The notes: generated from the sequence alone by a model not told the origin. Counted from the stretch's first letter, positions 34,688 through 47,757 are shown. The stretch is 64,000 bases of DNA from Leucaena leucocephala (GCA_037074615.1 CM073562.1:15423001-15487000); one strand, 5' to 3'. Numbers and translations: made by a program.

Positions 34688-36631
34688 CTAGTCAGCCAGT
34701 TTTGTCAGCCGATAAATGGTACTTCTTGCAACCGTATTACCAGGATCAATCTTTAGAACAGTCCTCAAGTCCTCCGCACCAAGCTTGTACTTTTCCATGC
34801 TCTCATACAAGAGAGCACGTTGCACCAATTTAGATACATTTGTATCATCGTTTTCTAGCACCTGTACAATTTAACGCAAATCAAACAACTCTCTCCAAAT
34901 AAATTGATAAGGAACATGAAGTGATTCAATTCATCCATCTCAAATAGACACTAACAATATAGTAGAATGTATGCATTAGCCATCCCTATTAAATTCAAGA
35001 ACTAAACACACATGCTACCTAGAGCTTCAACAAAAATGTTTACAAAGTATGATACCTAGTATATGTCACCCATTTTTTGCTTTCTTTCTTTTCTTTCAAG
35101 CCATTATCAATATAATTAACTAATAGCTTAATACACTGTAGTAGTTTGCCCCCAAGATAAAGGCATCTAGTTTAATTTGTCCAACAATTAATGCAATCTT
35201 AACAATTACGACTACCATGTTCAATCTCTAATATACACTATATAACCTTATTATCTACGGTTTGAATTTAAACAAAAAAAAAAAAAAACTGTTTCCACAT
35301 TCAAATCGTTAAAGATATCAAAGTATACCTTTGTGCAATCGACCACTGTTTTTTTATACTCTCCAACTTCTTTGTAACATGATGCTCTGCATGACAGCAC
35401 CTCTGTCATACCCGCATTATCATCTGTTTTCTCAAGAACGATGGCAGTCCAAGATAGCCACTTAATAGCATCTGCAAATTGACCTTGCTTGTAATTGTCC
35501 ACCCCTTTACCTTTTGCTGAAGAACCCGATAGCCCAGCAGGAGGAGGTGGAAGGCCTTCAAGCTCAGTGGTTGTGCCACCCACATCATGTCCTCCTCCTC
35601 CACCAAATTCATATCCAAACCCCAATCATTGATGTCAGAAGATGATTTTCCTCCAAATCCTTCTGAAGTCACAGTAGGACTTCCAGCCGAAGCCGAGGAA
35701 GATGAGAAAAACATGTCTATAGGGCCACCACCAGCAGATGTCTTCATAGGTTTCTGATTCAAATTGGTAGATCCACCTGTAAAAATATTATCTGCGGTAG
35801 AACTACTTGATGGGACTGTGGTAGAGCCTGGTCTGGAAGCATTCTGGAAATCACCAAAACCATCATCCTCTGCTTTATTATTTCTTGTGGCCATTCCAGC
35901 TGAATTAAGACTACCAGACGGTTTTGATCCAAATCCAGCCAAGAGCTAAATGGATCTCTATTAACATCCATTCCACTCCCAGCTGAACTACCACTATTCA
36001 TACTTCGCATTGAAGGACCACCAAGATTTGAGCTCTTATTAGCGCTCATACTAGTATTATTGTAACTCGAAGATCCCCAACTTCCACTAATTGTCGTCGT
36101 GTTGCTAGTTTCAGGCAAAGCACCCGTCATATTTCCCATCGAAAAGGAGCTCTTGTTCGATATAATACTTGAAGCCTTAGAAACAGGAATCGAATTTATA
36201 GGAGTATTACCGCTACTATTAGAATTCTGTCCCATTGCAGAGCTCACCAAATCTCCAAAGAGATTAGGATTTTTATTAACAACTCCGACGGTCGAACTAG
36301 AACCCGAAGGTTGCGAAGATCCCCAGCTCTTGCCAAAGATATCCCCCACCATGGAAGTGGGTCCACCAGGCAATCCAGACAGATTCCCCAGATTCGGTGC
36401 AGGCTGGTGAGTCCATGATGGCTTGTTGGGTTGCCCTGAGGGTCTGGGTTGCGCTGATGAATATGAAGAAGAAGAGGAAGAATAATATGGATGGGACGAT
36501 TTCTGGTTTTTCTGATCGTTCAGAGATTTGGGTCGATTGGATCCGACCCCAAGAGCAAAGTCGAAATTGAAGTTCTTGAGTGAGGCAGACGAAGCACTAG
36601 TTTGATTGGGTTTGCCATAATTCGAATTCAT
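34688..36631 (-). CDS. TPR-domain protein with Ser/Gly-rich N-terminus; two frameshifts
   Basis: Exon 1 is 36631-35329 and exon 2 is 34861-34688 (TAG at 34690-34688). The start MNSNYGKPNQ is followed by about 330 residues rich in Ser, Gly, Asn and Pro. These include FNFDFALGVG, a motif near MVGDIFGKSWG and DPF, which are the kinds of short motif seen in trafficking adaptors and auxilin-like proteins. The C-terminus is a TPR pair (DNYKQGQFADAIKWLSW, CRASCYKEVGEYKKTVVDCTKV, VQRALLYESMEKYKLGAEDLR). Continuous translation requires two +1 shifts, near 35945 (DPFSSWL to AGFGSK) and near 35615 (INDWG to FGYEFGG). Each looks like loss of one base in a short homopolymer. Both C-terminal frames are otherwise well conserved, so this is either a very young pseudogene or sequence error. 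Molecular role unknown. Confidence 0.75.
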
Positions 36632-38624
36632 CCCTGAATTCTAGGTGGAAGATGTTAAAAAGGCAAAAGCAGCTTAGAAATGGAAAAAACAAAGGATCCG
36701 CAACGATGGAGGATCCAAAAGAGTGAGATTCACAAGTCTTACTCCAAACAGAGGGAGCAAAACAACACAGATGCAATGGAAGTTGATTTTAGAGAAGCTT
36801 CTTGATGAAATTATCTGGGAATCAGATGCTGGGAATCAGAGTGAGATTCACTAGTCTTACTCCTTACTATGGCCACCGTTGATCCCTTTATCTGTCCAAA
36901 AACTCTTATATACACTTTCATTTAATTATTTTAAATTTACAACGCGAGCGTCAAATTTAACGGCACCACGATTTTATTATTCACATGTCCATTACCTTAA
37001 TGACTAAGAGGGAAACCCAAATAAGTTATAACGCCTCCCCACTTACATCAAAACAAGTGGCTTTTGACTATATTTAAAAAAATATCTTAATTTTTAAATA
37101 CTTAAATATATATTTAAAAATAATAGACAATTTAGTCTATTTAATATTAGTATCATTTAAAAAAAGAAAGATTTTATTCTATCTTTAAATTATAGATAAG
37201 TCTAATATTTTTTTAAAAAAATTTATACAAACAAAAAACCAAGTAGTTTCACTAAGTTTGATTTAATCTTTCTTCTTCATTATCCTATCCCCTTCGTTTG
37301 GTATCCTTCTAAGTAGCCATTTCTGATTGCGTAAGCCAACATTATTAAAGTCTCGTGTACCCAAAATCCATGCTATTCCCAAGTGACACCCAATTTTGAA
37401 TGAGAACTTATGGCTGGAGAAGTAATATTGACGCTTTCATTTTCACTTCCTCCATTCAAAGTATCATCGCCGCCTTTCAATCAAATTGAAAATGGCAGAT
37501 GAAAGTACGCGCAATGAATGACCAATATTCAATGCAGTAAAAGATGGTTTAAATTAAGGAAATGACCCTATTTCGTGTACGTGGAGGCACAGTAGACTAG
37601 ACCCCCCTCAGGGCCCAGCCCCCACTAGTGGCTTCCAAGTGCGAGGAAAGTACCTAGGGGCAATGGATTAAGCCAAGCACAATCAATCTCTAGAGCTAAA
37701 AATGAGTCACAGTATTATTTCCAATTGGAGGATACGTGTACTTCGGGAAAAAAAAAATAATGTGCAGGTGATATGTCTCGGCAATCTAACGTCAACCACC
37801 CTTGTAAGAGTGATTATGATGTCCTGAAGCTAATTATATTTCTATACAGCCTTCCTTCTGCTTTTGCTAAAATCAAATTAGGGTTATAAGAGGAATAAGG
37901 GACAGTTTGCTAAGTCCTAATGCTGCATGTGGGATAACAATGAGACCACGTTGAACTACATGGTCTGCTTGGACCTCAGGGCAAATATGTGATCATTTTT
38001 CACTGCCTTCAGGTTTGCAATTTTCAGGCCAGGTTAGGCCATGTTTGCTTGGGTCAGACCTAGTTTACATCTATGATTGTGGCTACAAATTGGAGATTGA
38101 GCTATGCATTATGTATCAAAATTTCATCAAGCTCAAGTATTATTATTATAATGGGGGTAGAAGGCTTGGAACAATAATCAAGATAAGTGCAGTTCAACAA
38201 CGGATTGAGAGTAGCAGCTTCAAAACCACAAGTATGGAAATATAAGACATCCAAGGCTCTACATTATGCACATTTTTAACAGACGAAGTTCGTATGAGAA
38301 AGTAGGAGCAAAACAAGATGCAAAAACAAGACTATCTAACAGAGAGTGACCTAAATGGCATGCCGTAACATAAATGGTAAAGACAACAATGATTTTTTGT
38401 GCACAATTCAACATGTATGCATAGTTAGTCATAACGGTAGTTAATATACTCATTAAACGCAGTTCAAGCAAAGCTCCAGTAAATTCACCCATGAAGATTA
38501 TAAGAAAAATAAGATCTAAGGTCCTCAATTTGTTCCATCAGAAAAGTTGGTTTTAATACGTTGATGGTCTCAAGATTCAAATTCTACTACATCTCTCCAC
38601 TACTTGAAGCTGAGTCATAGCTAT
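36632..38624. other. Intergenic; promoter of the TPR gene and 3' side of the MORF gene
   Basis: About 36640-36860 is the likely 5' UTR/promoter of the TPR gene, with a repeated GAGATTCAC(T/A)AG...CTTACTCC segment (about 36726 and 36841). About 37060-37240 is an old SINE A copy. No other gene was recognised. 37560-38240 is of mixed composition with no exon that I can support. Confidence 0.45.
37060..37240 (+). mobile_element. SINE family A, copy A7 (old)
   Basis: Its plus-strand word order TTAATTTTTAAATACTTAAA, TATATTTAAAAATAATAGAC, TTTAATATTAGTATCATTTAA, TATCTTTAAATTATAGATAAG, TCTAATATTTTTTT and TTTATACAAACAAAAAA follows the reverse complement of A1 and matches A6 closely. Very A/T-shifted. 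Ends are approximate. Confidence 0.55.
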
Positions 38625-39887
38625 TCATGGTCTCCGTCCCTGGTTTCTATTGCTGTGCCTTAAAGTAGCCATATTGCCATCATCCCGTGGTCTACCCCGT
38701 TGTGGTCTTCCCTTGTACCTATCATTCTCACCTTCATCTGGTTTCTTGTTATCAGACTTCATAAACCTAAACTGTGGCCTAGGGATTACTTTCCCATCAA
38801 CAAATAAATCACCTGAGATCCACACAAAATTGTACATGACAACCAAAGTTAACAAAAGAAAAGGGATTAACAAAAAAACCTATGATAAAGTCGTCCACAC
38901 ACCTCCATAATCTTTGTTACGAATATCCATATATGAATCCGGTAATACCCAAAGAACATTAGGTAACCCTGTTAAGGCAGAAAACTTTCAAAAAAATAAG
39001 CATACATAGAATGAAACGCTTACAATAATGCTTTCAATCCTCATTTAGAGCTCAAAAGTCATCAGAGTGACTAATAACTGAGGCTCTATCCTCCAACTAA
39101 TAACTCTTCCAATGATGAGATTGCAAACAAGTAGACGGTAACACCATCAAAATTCATCAAATCAGCAAATATGCATTACCAAAACGAGTAAAACAAACGC
39201 ACAACAACTCAAACAGGATAATTTCGCAAAGCAACCAAAACCTTCAGACAAAATGGAATATCAAAGTGAGCCGTACCTTTAACTTTTGTTGAAAGCTCTT
39301 CGGAAATCTCGGCACCAAAACCTGTATAAGGAATAGTAGCAACAGAGTATATTTTCTTTTTGGCTTCCTCCTCACTACAATCAAACAAGTCTCGTCAGGA
39401 AAAACAGAGGGGAAAAAACCATAGAAATCGAGTTATAACAAGTAAAGCAATGCACAACGCAATCGCACCTTCCAAGAACTTCGGCGAGGGTTTTGACATA
39501 GGAGTTTACCATTTCCTCCTCAGAGGGTTTCGGGGATTTCGAAAAATCCATGATGATAAGCCAGTGCTTCAAGTCGCAGCCCTCGAGAAGAATGGTATCC
39601 TTGGGCGCCGCACTCTTCTTGCCAGGATCCTTAGAGTCCTTAGGGACCTCAAAGTCCTCAGACTTGTCGTTAGTGGGCGATTCTTCCGATTCCGACACCG
39701 AAGTTTGGAAACGAATCGGGAATTTCAGGAAATGTGGAAGAAGTGGGGCTTGTTTGGGGAGTACGGCAAATGCGATGCAAGAGCGAGAAGAAGCCATCGT
39801 AGAAAAAGAAGACGAAGAAGAGGAAGAAAGTGCTCGCAGGAGGGAAGAAGCTAAGGCGCGTCGCGCATGGAAGAACGCCATTGCCAA
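38625..39887 (-). CDS. MORF/RIP (DAG-like) organellar RNA-editing factor
   Basis: Four exons, 39887-39469, 39374-39277, 38968-38903 and 38812-38625, total 771 nt and encode 256 residues. The phases close exactly. Residues 1 to about 60 are rich in Arg, Ala and Ser (MAMAFFHARRALASSLLRALS) and lack acidic residues, as expected for an organelle transit peptide. The MORF domain follows: DLKHWLIIMDF, EEEMVNSYVKTLAEVLGSEEEAKKKIYSV, TGFGAEISEELS, GLPNVLWVLPDSYMDIRNKDYGG and LFVDGKVIPRPQFRF. The tail is basic and hydrophilic. MORF proteins bind PPR proteins and are needed for C-to-U editing of plastid or mitochondrial transcripts. The N-terminus suggests mitochondria or dual targeting, but I cannot decide which, nor name the subgroup. 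A second in-frame Met (MASSRS) lies about 30 codons in. Confidence 0.93.
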
Positions 39888-40984
39888 GAACGCAAGATCA
39901 GAGCAGTGAGCCGGGGACTTTCAAGGAGGAAATGGGGGCTACAGTGCCCAGTGAAGAAGGGTTTGAGAATAATTCTCACTGCCTTTATTTCTTGTCATTA
40001 TTTTTTTTTTAAAAATACGTATAAAATTATGCAAAAAAACAAAGTCATATGAAAATAAATAATAAAAAAAAGTGGAAAATTAGGAAACCATAATGAAAGA
40101 GCTACATCTGGCTCATCTTAATTTAAACCACCCCAAATTTAGATTAATTATTTTTATGCTTCTTATTTTCCAGTAGTGAAAATAGGGTAAAGATTAAGTA
40201 AAATTGTCTGTAACAGGATGACCAATTCCCCTACTACTGTTTAAGAGACTCCGTATTAATTGCAATACCCTGCTCCTAAAAATTCTGCCAACTAATAAAG
40301 TTGGTTCCAACAATGCCAAAAACTTCCTTTCCTTCTCTCTTTTGACCGGAAACAAAAGAGTGTGAAAGAAAGTAGTTTCTCATTTATGTAAACCGGACAT
40401 TAATATATATATATATATATATTGCCAACAAATATATATATAGAGAGAGAGAGAGATAAAACTCATGAATGATGGAGAAAACCTTCAATAAATTACTCAT
40501 AAATAAAATAATATTAAAATTCCAGTTGTATATAATCACACTTTTGTTACACAAAGCCAATAACAGGCTGCCAGCAAATATAAAGAAATTAAAAAATTCC
40601 TAGTAAATTACACTCTACAAATATAGAAGAATTCTGCATATTACAACAATTGGGCCAAATCTTGGGCTTGGGCTATAGACTTTTGCACTAGGACCTAACA
40701 AAAAGAGAGGAAGGAGATTTCCTTGAGACCCTGGGTAATATTCCCCTTCTTCTTGTCCCTCTTGGTGAATATTCCAAGGATATATCATAACCAATTTAAT
40801 GAAATGATTTAGTACCCTATAATGCTTTAAATAGGATTATTTTTAATAAGAAAATACTTATACTTAGTAAAAAAAACTACTTACTTCATCTAATGATTTG
40901 ATCTAAACAACAATCATGTGTTAAATTATATTTACAAGACTAACACACTAGTGTTGGATCAAAATCAAGGGGAATGCATGGTTT
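39888..40984. other. Intergenic; MORF promoter side and PG 3' side
   Basis: No gene seen. 39888-39990 is the presumed MORF 5' UTR/promoter. A (TA)n tract at about 40400-40421 and a (GA)n tract at about 40442-40456 are the only clear repeats. The part next to 40985 holds the 3' UTR of the polygalacturonase. Confidence 0.5.
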
Positions 40985-43132
40985 CTATGAGCAGGGTGGT
41001 GGAAATTGGGGGCCGAGATATAGAGGTTTGGCATTGATACATCTGGAGGTAGAAGGGAGTGGTTTTGGTGACTTGATGTTTATGTTGTTTAGTTGAACAT
41101 GGTCGCATGGATATTGCTTACTACAACGTAAGTCCACTGCAATATCGGAAGGTGTTGTTCCTCTCACGTTCGAATATTGAATCCCACTTAATCTCACAAG
41201 TGATGGCTGCATGCACACAAAGTAATTAAGTTAACGAATGAATGAATGCATTTGAAAAGAAATTATATATATATAGAGAGAGAGAGAGAAAATTAAGATG
41301 GGATGAATGAATGAGACCTTCTTGGTGCATTTTGCAGGTTGACACTGGTATTCTTGGTCAATGACGATGGGATTTGAAACGTTGTTCATAACAATGTCGT
41401 TGAATATTATCTGGGATGCTGCACCTGGATACTTATCTGGCCATGATTTGATTCTTAGTCCATTGGTTGTTCCCACCATTGTGCAGTTTAGCACACGAAT
41501 GTTTTTTACTGCTAGCTCATCAGCGTATTTCCCAAGGCTTCCAATGCTGTTATATATATATCAGTCAAATTCAACACTCATCAACATCACAATTCCTTTG
41601 ACAAGGTATACGTGTATATATACTCTAGTGTTATTTATAAGGCAAAGAAACAATGATTTTTTTTATTTTAATTATAAGGTATGTCATTGATTTTTATATC
41701 ATCTTGAAAGTATTAAAAAATGAGTAATATTGCTATTGACTGTTAAAAATATTAACAGTCAATGTTAAGTTTTAATAATCAAAGCTAATTTTTTAACTGT
41801 TATGATGATTTTATTTATTTTTTAACATTTTTAGAGTAATATTGATAAAAGAAAAACTTTCAAATGCTAATAGTTACTATGCAAAAACTAATATGGCCAT
41901 TATTTCCCCCCCTTATATATGTTTCCCTATAGAGACCAAGTATGCATCTTTGATGGAGGAAAAGTTAGAAACTTATTAAATTTTGAGATGGGGTGAATGA
42001 ATTTTAAGATTTTTTTTTTTAATTTTAGTGAAACATATATTAAAAGTAATTTATTAATAGGACAAGAGAAATGCTAAGGTAAGAAGTAGTCTTGTGTACC
42101 TAAAACCATGTCCAGGGCCACATGTGACTTTGTTAATGGCCACATTGTCGACCCCTTGAATCATAGAGACGCAATCATCTCCAGTTTGAATGAGACATTT
42201 GGATATTTTGACGTTGATGGAATGGCTCAAATGAATGCCATCTGTATTAGGGCTATCTTCTGGTGCAATGATCCTAAGGTTCCGGAGTCTGATGTTGGCA
42301 GAATTCGTGATGAAGAAGTGAAACCCCATTGCATTCACTGATGATATGCCCTGTATTAGTGCATCTGTCACATTGTTGAATTGAATACTCTTCATTTCCC
42401 ACAAAACACACACGCCACAAAAAATATCAGTCTATTGGAAAATAATTAATTAAGTCTCATAATACTCGAATATGGAAAGTACTCGATATAGAGATTTACA
42501 CTGGGGAGTCTTGTGCATTGAGGGGAAGGGTCGTTTTCACAATTGGTGTTGGCGGCCCACATGTCTATACCTTGGCCATCGAAAGAGCCACTACCGATGA
42601 GTTTGATTCCTTTGAGGTCTGAGAAGATGAGCCATTCGCCATTGACGTATTCCGATGGGTCTGTGGAAGCCAGCAAGGTGCCGTCAACTTTGATTGTGAT
42701 GGTTTGTGGTGGCTTGCATGGCCCTTGAAAGAACATGGCAGAAACATAGAATTTCCCAGGTGGAACATAAAGCCTCGCTTGCTGTGGCGAGTTACACACA
42801 GTTCTCCATGCTGTCATGAATGCCTGCACACACAAAACACAATCAATTAAGATAAAGCAAACTAATTAAATGAGTATGGGGTTAATTTAATTAAATTGAA
42901 TAATTACCTGAGTGCAATCAGTGTGGCCATTGGGTTTGGCTTTAAAATCCATGACGTTGATGATTTTTTCACCTGGAAGAAGTTTATCAACGGCTAAATT
43001 TTCACCGGTGAACATATCGGGCACAGAAACTGGTCTTTTTCTTGGTTTTGCATCCACACAATCACATAATAATAATAATGACACCAGAATTATAATATTT
43101 ACAACAGAAAGAATTATCCCTGGAAACGCCAT
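40985..43132 (-). CDS. Polygalacturonase, glycoside hydrolase family 28
   Basis: Five exons, 43132-42908, 42823-42500, 42389-42100, 41546-41318 and 41206-40985, encode 429 residues. A hydrophobic stretch at about residues 5-24 followed by CVDA is a secretion signal. The GH28 motifs are all present: NTDGIHLS, TGDDCVS, GPGHGFSIGSLG and LRIKSWP, which supply the catalytic Asp residues, the His and the RIK substrate-binding site. The enzyme should act in the cell wall and hydrolyse alpha-1,4 links in homogalacturonan. Length is normal for a plant PG. A truncated relative lies about 1.9 kb upstream on the same strand with matching exon borders for exons 1-3, so the two arose by tandem duplication. 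Endo versus exo action cannot be told from sequence alone. Confidence 0.93.
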
Positions 43133-44999
43133 TATTAATTGCGCCTTGTTCTTGATTACTTTTTTTCTTGTCTTTCTGTATTCTTGATAAATCTCATCCT
43201 AGGAGGCAAGAGATAAAACTTGGAAAATGATTCCTCTTTCTTTACCTCTTATTTTTTTTATATCTTCAAATGGCTATTTCTGTTTCCTTTACCAAAAACA
43301 AAATGGTTGTTTCTGAGGATTCTCGTCTTTTTCCTTGAAGCTTATAAATCCCTGAAATTAAAGACGTTGGTTTTCTTTTTGTTTACCTTAATTGATGATG
43401 CTATCTATAAACTTAATTACTTCATCCCTTAAATTTAGGCTCCATTAGCCTCCACTACAATAAGAGGGCCATATCTTCTCCTTGAATATGTCCATATATC
43501 ATCTTGTTTACAACGTTTTGATCAGATTGGAACCCTTCAGTTTTATTAATTAAATGAAAAATTAATAAAATGTTAGCTTTTCTAAATCTGATCTAAACGT
43601 GTTGTTTGAGAAATGAGTAAGAAACGGTTACGAAATTATATATTTTAAAATGAAATTTTCATACTTGTGTGACAAATGAGAAACTTACGAATTTTTGGAT
43701 CTGAGTTTAGTTTGTTTTATAGCATGCATGTATACGACACATATATATGTAACGTTGGCTGCAAGACTATAGCACTTTTGCCAAGAGCCTTGTAGTTCAA
43801 TTAGCACTGCAGGCCTCTCTCATAGATTAGGTCATGTTTTCTATACACCATATTCATAAATAGTGATGATGTTTGTCTAGGTCCGTCCTAAATTGTTCAA
43901 ATAAGAAAAATATTATAGTATGTTCTTTTGTGATGTACAAATATTCTCTTATTAGAGGTAATCCTATTTAAGACACTAATGAGTACTAGATATCTTTTCT
44001 AACGGAGATTCAAATTTTAGTTCATTACATTATAAATAACTAGTTTTTCTACTAAATTCAACTTCTATTGGTAGAGTGTAGTATTTTAATATGACAAATT
44101 TTATGCATTCAAATTTTCTAAATTTTTGTTCAGTCCAAAAAAAAATCACAATTTAATTAATTTCATTTTAAGACTAACAAATTAAACCTATAAATTTTAA
44201 TTTAAAACCTTATGTTCTTTTATATGTTTTAAACACGTGAAAATAAGTTGTAAATTGTTGGCTAAGTGTCAAATTTTAAAAGGTCACTGCTGAATCCTTA
44301 GTTCCTTACACACACATGAGGAAGACTATGCTTTTAATACTTGTAGGTTAAATGTAGGAATATGATGAGTTGCAACTTCTTTAAACTAGATTGTCAAATT
44401 GCAGATAATTAGTGTCATCAAATCCCTACATCTATAGGCTAAAAGTCTTAAATATTAGAATTATTTGACAATTTATTTGATCATAAAATGAAAATTAAAT
44501 TGCTCTATACCGATCGATCTTAAACTGTCACTCCCCCTATCATATATTAATTAATTGGCATAAATCAAAATGTCACATTAGAATACAAATCTAATTGTGT
44601 CGATCAATAGCCTTAATTTTTTGTGCTATTTATCCTTTTCGGGTAATGTTTGATGAATTTATATATAATTAAGGATCCAACTAACTAACTAGCTGTTTCT
44701 AAATGTCACATATAAGGGAGGATATTGTATAGGAACTTTTGGCTTTGAACTTTTAAGGGGATCGGAAAATTCACTGTAAGATTAACTTGTTTTGAGATTT
44801 TTTTGTGATTATATTCTTTTGGAATCTCACAACAATTTTCCCAACTTTTAATCAATATATACTTTGATGTCTCATATGATAATATTGAATTAATAAGTTA
44901 AAAATAGGAGATGACAATATAATATAATAAGTGGCTCCTTGATAAATTTATTAGGCAAGTAACAATGTGTTTGTATTGAGCAGTTTAATAGAGGCTGCA

Positions 45000-45029
<30 letters not shown>
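43133..45029. other. Spacer between the two polygalacturonase copies
   Basis: No coding exon seen. It should contain the promoter of the intact PG copy next to 43133. A (TAA)n microsatellite of about 30 bp occupies 45000-45030, directly at the 3' end of the truncated PG copy. I looked for the missing PG exons 4 and 5 (GHG and RIK motifs) here and did not find them. Confidence 0.55.
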
Positions 45030-45030
<1 letters not shown>

Positions 45031-46981
45031 CAAGGGGTACACTTGGATTTGGATTTGGATTTGGTTAAAGCAGAATCGTTGGGTTGTTTGACGACAGAAT
45101 TACAATCATTGCCATGTTGGATTGTGGTTTTGGAGATGACAACGTTGCTGCAATCCTGAATACGAATGGCTTCATTGTTTGGGCTATCTTCAGGTGCAAT
45201 GAGTTTCACTGATTTTAATGTGAGGTTTGAAGATTTCATCACGTATATGTCCAATCCCATGGCATTCACCGATGTGATGTTCTCCACAGCTGCATTCTTC
45301 ACATTGTTGAATTGAAATGTCTACATACACATACATACATATACACAGTTCATCAAATCATTAGTCATGGGATTACAAGGTTTGTTGTTTGGAATGGCTT
45401 AATTTTATTTATTTTTTTGCTTTACTATGAAACAAAACTCTTCTCACATATTTATTTGTACCGTATAAAATCACTTAAAATAAATTAGTGTGTTTGGAAA
45501 ACCCACAAAATCAATTAAAAAAAATGGTCAGGATAGAGATAGACACACAAAATGGGTTCATTTCTGACTTGAGACCTCCGTATTTAAATGGTAAAAACCT
45601 CTCCATTAAAATCAATGCCTATTGATAACCAGAAGAACTAAGTTAAAGAGTACGGAAATAGAAAAAACTTACACTGGGGAGCCTGGTGCATTCGGTGAAA
45701 GGCTTGTAGTCACAATGGAGGGTGTTAGGCCACTGGAGCTTGCCCTGACCGTCGAAAGTGCCAGCACCGATGAGGTTAACGCCGGTGAGGTCTTGGAAGA
45801 TGAGCCAATCGGCATTGACATAATCGGAAGGATCAGTGGAAGCCAAAATGGTGCCATCAACTTGAATAGTGATAGGAGCTGGGGTGGTGCATGGCCCTGC
45901 AAAGAACATGGTCGACACCAAGAACTGCCCTTGTGGCACCACAAACCTCGCTTGCTCTTTTGAGTTTGACTTGCATGCTTCTCTCCATGCGCGCATGAAT
46001 GCCTACAATATGTTATTCATATTCATAACCAGATCCATACTCATGTAGATCCCATTTGTTCTAAATGATGGTTAAATTGACTGGAAAATATTTGATGCCC
46101 TTTAAATAAAGTCTTCTACTTGAACCTCGGACAAAGGATTCGGAAGGAAGAGGAGTGGAGGGCAAATTCTTTTGAGTCTAATTTTTAAAAAATTAGACAA
46201 GTGTGATTAAAAATTTTTAATTATTATTTTTACTCTTTTATCTTATTTTTTTTAAAACATAATAACCCCACCTTCTTCAATATTTTAAAATCTAACTCAT
46301 GAAAAATTTCCTTACCATACCCTGCAAATCCTTCATATCCAACAGCTCTTTAATGTAAGTATAATCTAAAATTGAATGAATAGCTAACACTAAATAGTTA
46401 TGAGTCATATCTTTATCAACAATATAATGTTAAAATAAGGTTAAAAAATATACTTATAACATAATGTTTATGTCGATAATAAAATTTAAACTTTTATATA
46501 TTTTGATGAGATATGAGTCATATCTTTATTAACAAAATCAATTATTATTAATAAGGTTTGTCTAATTTACGATTTGTTTTAAACAGAATCACCATGTTTA
46601 AAATCAAAGAGTCTTCAGTCAATTTTTGTAAACATAATATATATATATATATATTTCTCTACTAATCAAGGTTTGATTATTCCTCGCCATAATCACTTTT
46701 GAAAACATTGGGAGTGCTTTCACTATTTTCCAGAAACTGAAAGAAACTTTCGTCGAACTCGATCGGAGATTAACACAGGCAACAAAAAGAAAATACAAAG
46801 ATATATTACATAAAAAAGTCATTAAAATTTAAACTTCATAAATTACCTCAGTGCTTTCGAACTTGGGATCAGATTTGGCTCCAAAATCCAAGACATTAAC
46901 TATTTTCTCAGAAACCCCACAATATGCGAGGCCGGCAAAGCATAAAATAAGAACAACACAAGCTTTGCATGAAACACCCAT
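45030..46981 (-). pseudogene. Truncated polygalacturonase-like copy lacking catalytic residues
   Basis: Exons 46981-46847, 46002-45673 and 45320-45030 give an open frame of 251 residues. It starts MGVSCKACVV with a signal-like segment. Exon 2 is well conserved (QARFVVPQGQFLVSTMFFAGPC, DGTILASTDPSDY, NLIGAGTFDGQG, CTRLPS). In exon 3, NTD becomes NNE (EDSPNNEAIRI) and GDDC becomes GNDC (QHGNDCNSV). The protein then runs into an unrelated KSKSKSKCTP tail and stops beside a (TAA)n tract. The GHG and RIK exons are gone. Splice sites and frame are intact, so a short secreted protein could still be made, but it cannot be a normal GH28 enzyme. Confidence 0.85.
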
Positions 46982-47485
46982 TGCAACCTCTAGAGAAAAC
47001 CCTAATTAATCAATGGCCGTACTTGTACTTTTTTATTTATTTCTTTCTTGTTTCGTGTTTATACAAGTACAAAGGTTCTGGGTTGATCTTTCTATGAGTT
47101 TATAGGTAATAAAATTTGTAACGGATTGTTTTTGAGTGATTCTATTTTTCTGGTCAAGTTTGGCTCAGCTAAAATAACCGATACTCTCTGTGTTGACCCT
47201 TTATTTTAGCCTATTTCAATGTTTAATTTACATAATTATCACAATAATTATTACCTGTAATAATACCATTTAAATTTGGGCCATGTATAATATTCAGTTT
47301 AGATCTCAAATACATTTCAATGCCCTAACCATTGGTTCATCAATTTATAATAATACCATTTATTCTCGGGGAGAATTGAGAAAAAAATCTCCTATAGAAA
47401 ATTTAACAGGTAAGATAAGAAAGATCTAATACATTTTTATACACCCACATTTAGTAAATTTTATACATATATAGTAATGAACACA
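46982..47485. other. Upstream region of the truncated PG copy
   Basis: No gene. AT-rich sequence between the truncated PG start and the LINE 3' fragment. TATTTATTTC at about 47033 on the plus strand is AT-rich but is not a clear TATA box for the minus-strand gene. Confidence 0.35.
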
Positions 47486-47757
47486 TACGAGGAAGAGTTG
47501 GAGTGGCATCTATTGAAGAGAAAATGGTAGAGAATCGTCTTAAGTGGTTTGGACATCTGCAAAGAAAGCCTAGGGATGCGCCGATGAGAAGGGTGGATCA
47601 AACAGTATGGACACCGGTTAAAAGGAGTAGAGGAAAGTTAAAGAGAACACTCAACGAGGTCATTGAGCGGGATCTCCTGATCAATAACCTATATAAAGAT
47701 TTAGTTTTTGATAGAGCACAATGGCGTTGTATGATCCATGTAGCCGACCCTATTTAA
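47486..47757 (+). pseudogene. LINE (RTE-like) reverse transcriptase C-terminal fragment
   Basis: An open frame encodes VGVASIEEKMVENRLKWFGH, LQRKPRDAPMRRVDQ, RSRGKLKRTLNEVIERDLL and FDRAQWRCMIHVADPI, then a stop. This is the highly characteristic C-terminal end of a plant non-LTR retrotransposon polyprotein (family pattern: VA-IEDKMRE-RLRWFGHV-RRP-DAP, RGRGRPK-TW-E-I-KDL, D-W-IHVADP). Only the last 90 residues remain, the usual outcome of 5' truncation at insertion. The 3' untranslated end is split by SINE copy A5. Confidence 0.85.

Noticed and set aside
39360..39909. Arg/Glu-rich open frames on the plus strand
   Set aside because: These are antisense readings of the MORF transit-peptide and domain exon.
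45030..45302. Treating the truncated polygalacturonase exon 3 as the end of a functional enzyme
   Set aside because: Two catalytic motifs are substituted and the two exons with the GHG and RIK motifs are absent, so it was called a pseudogene despite its open frame.
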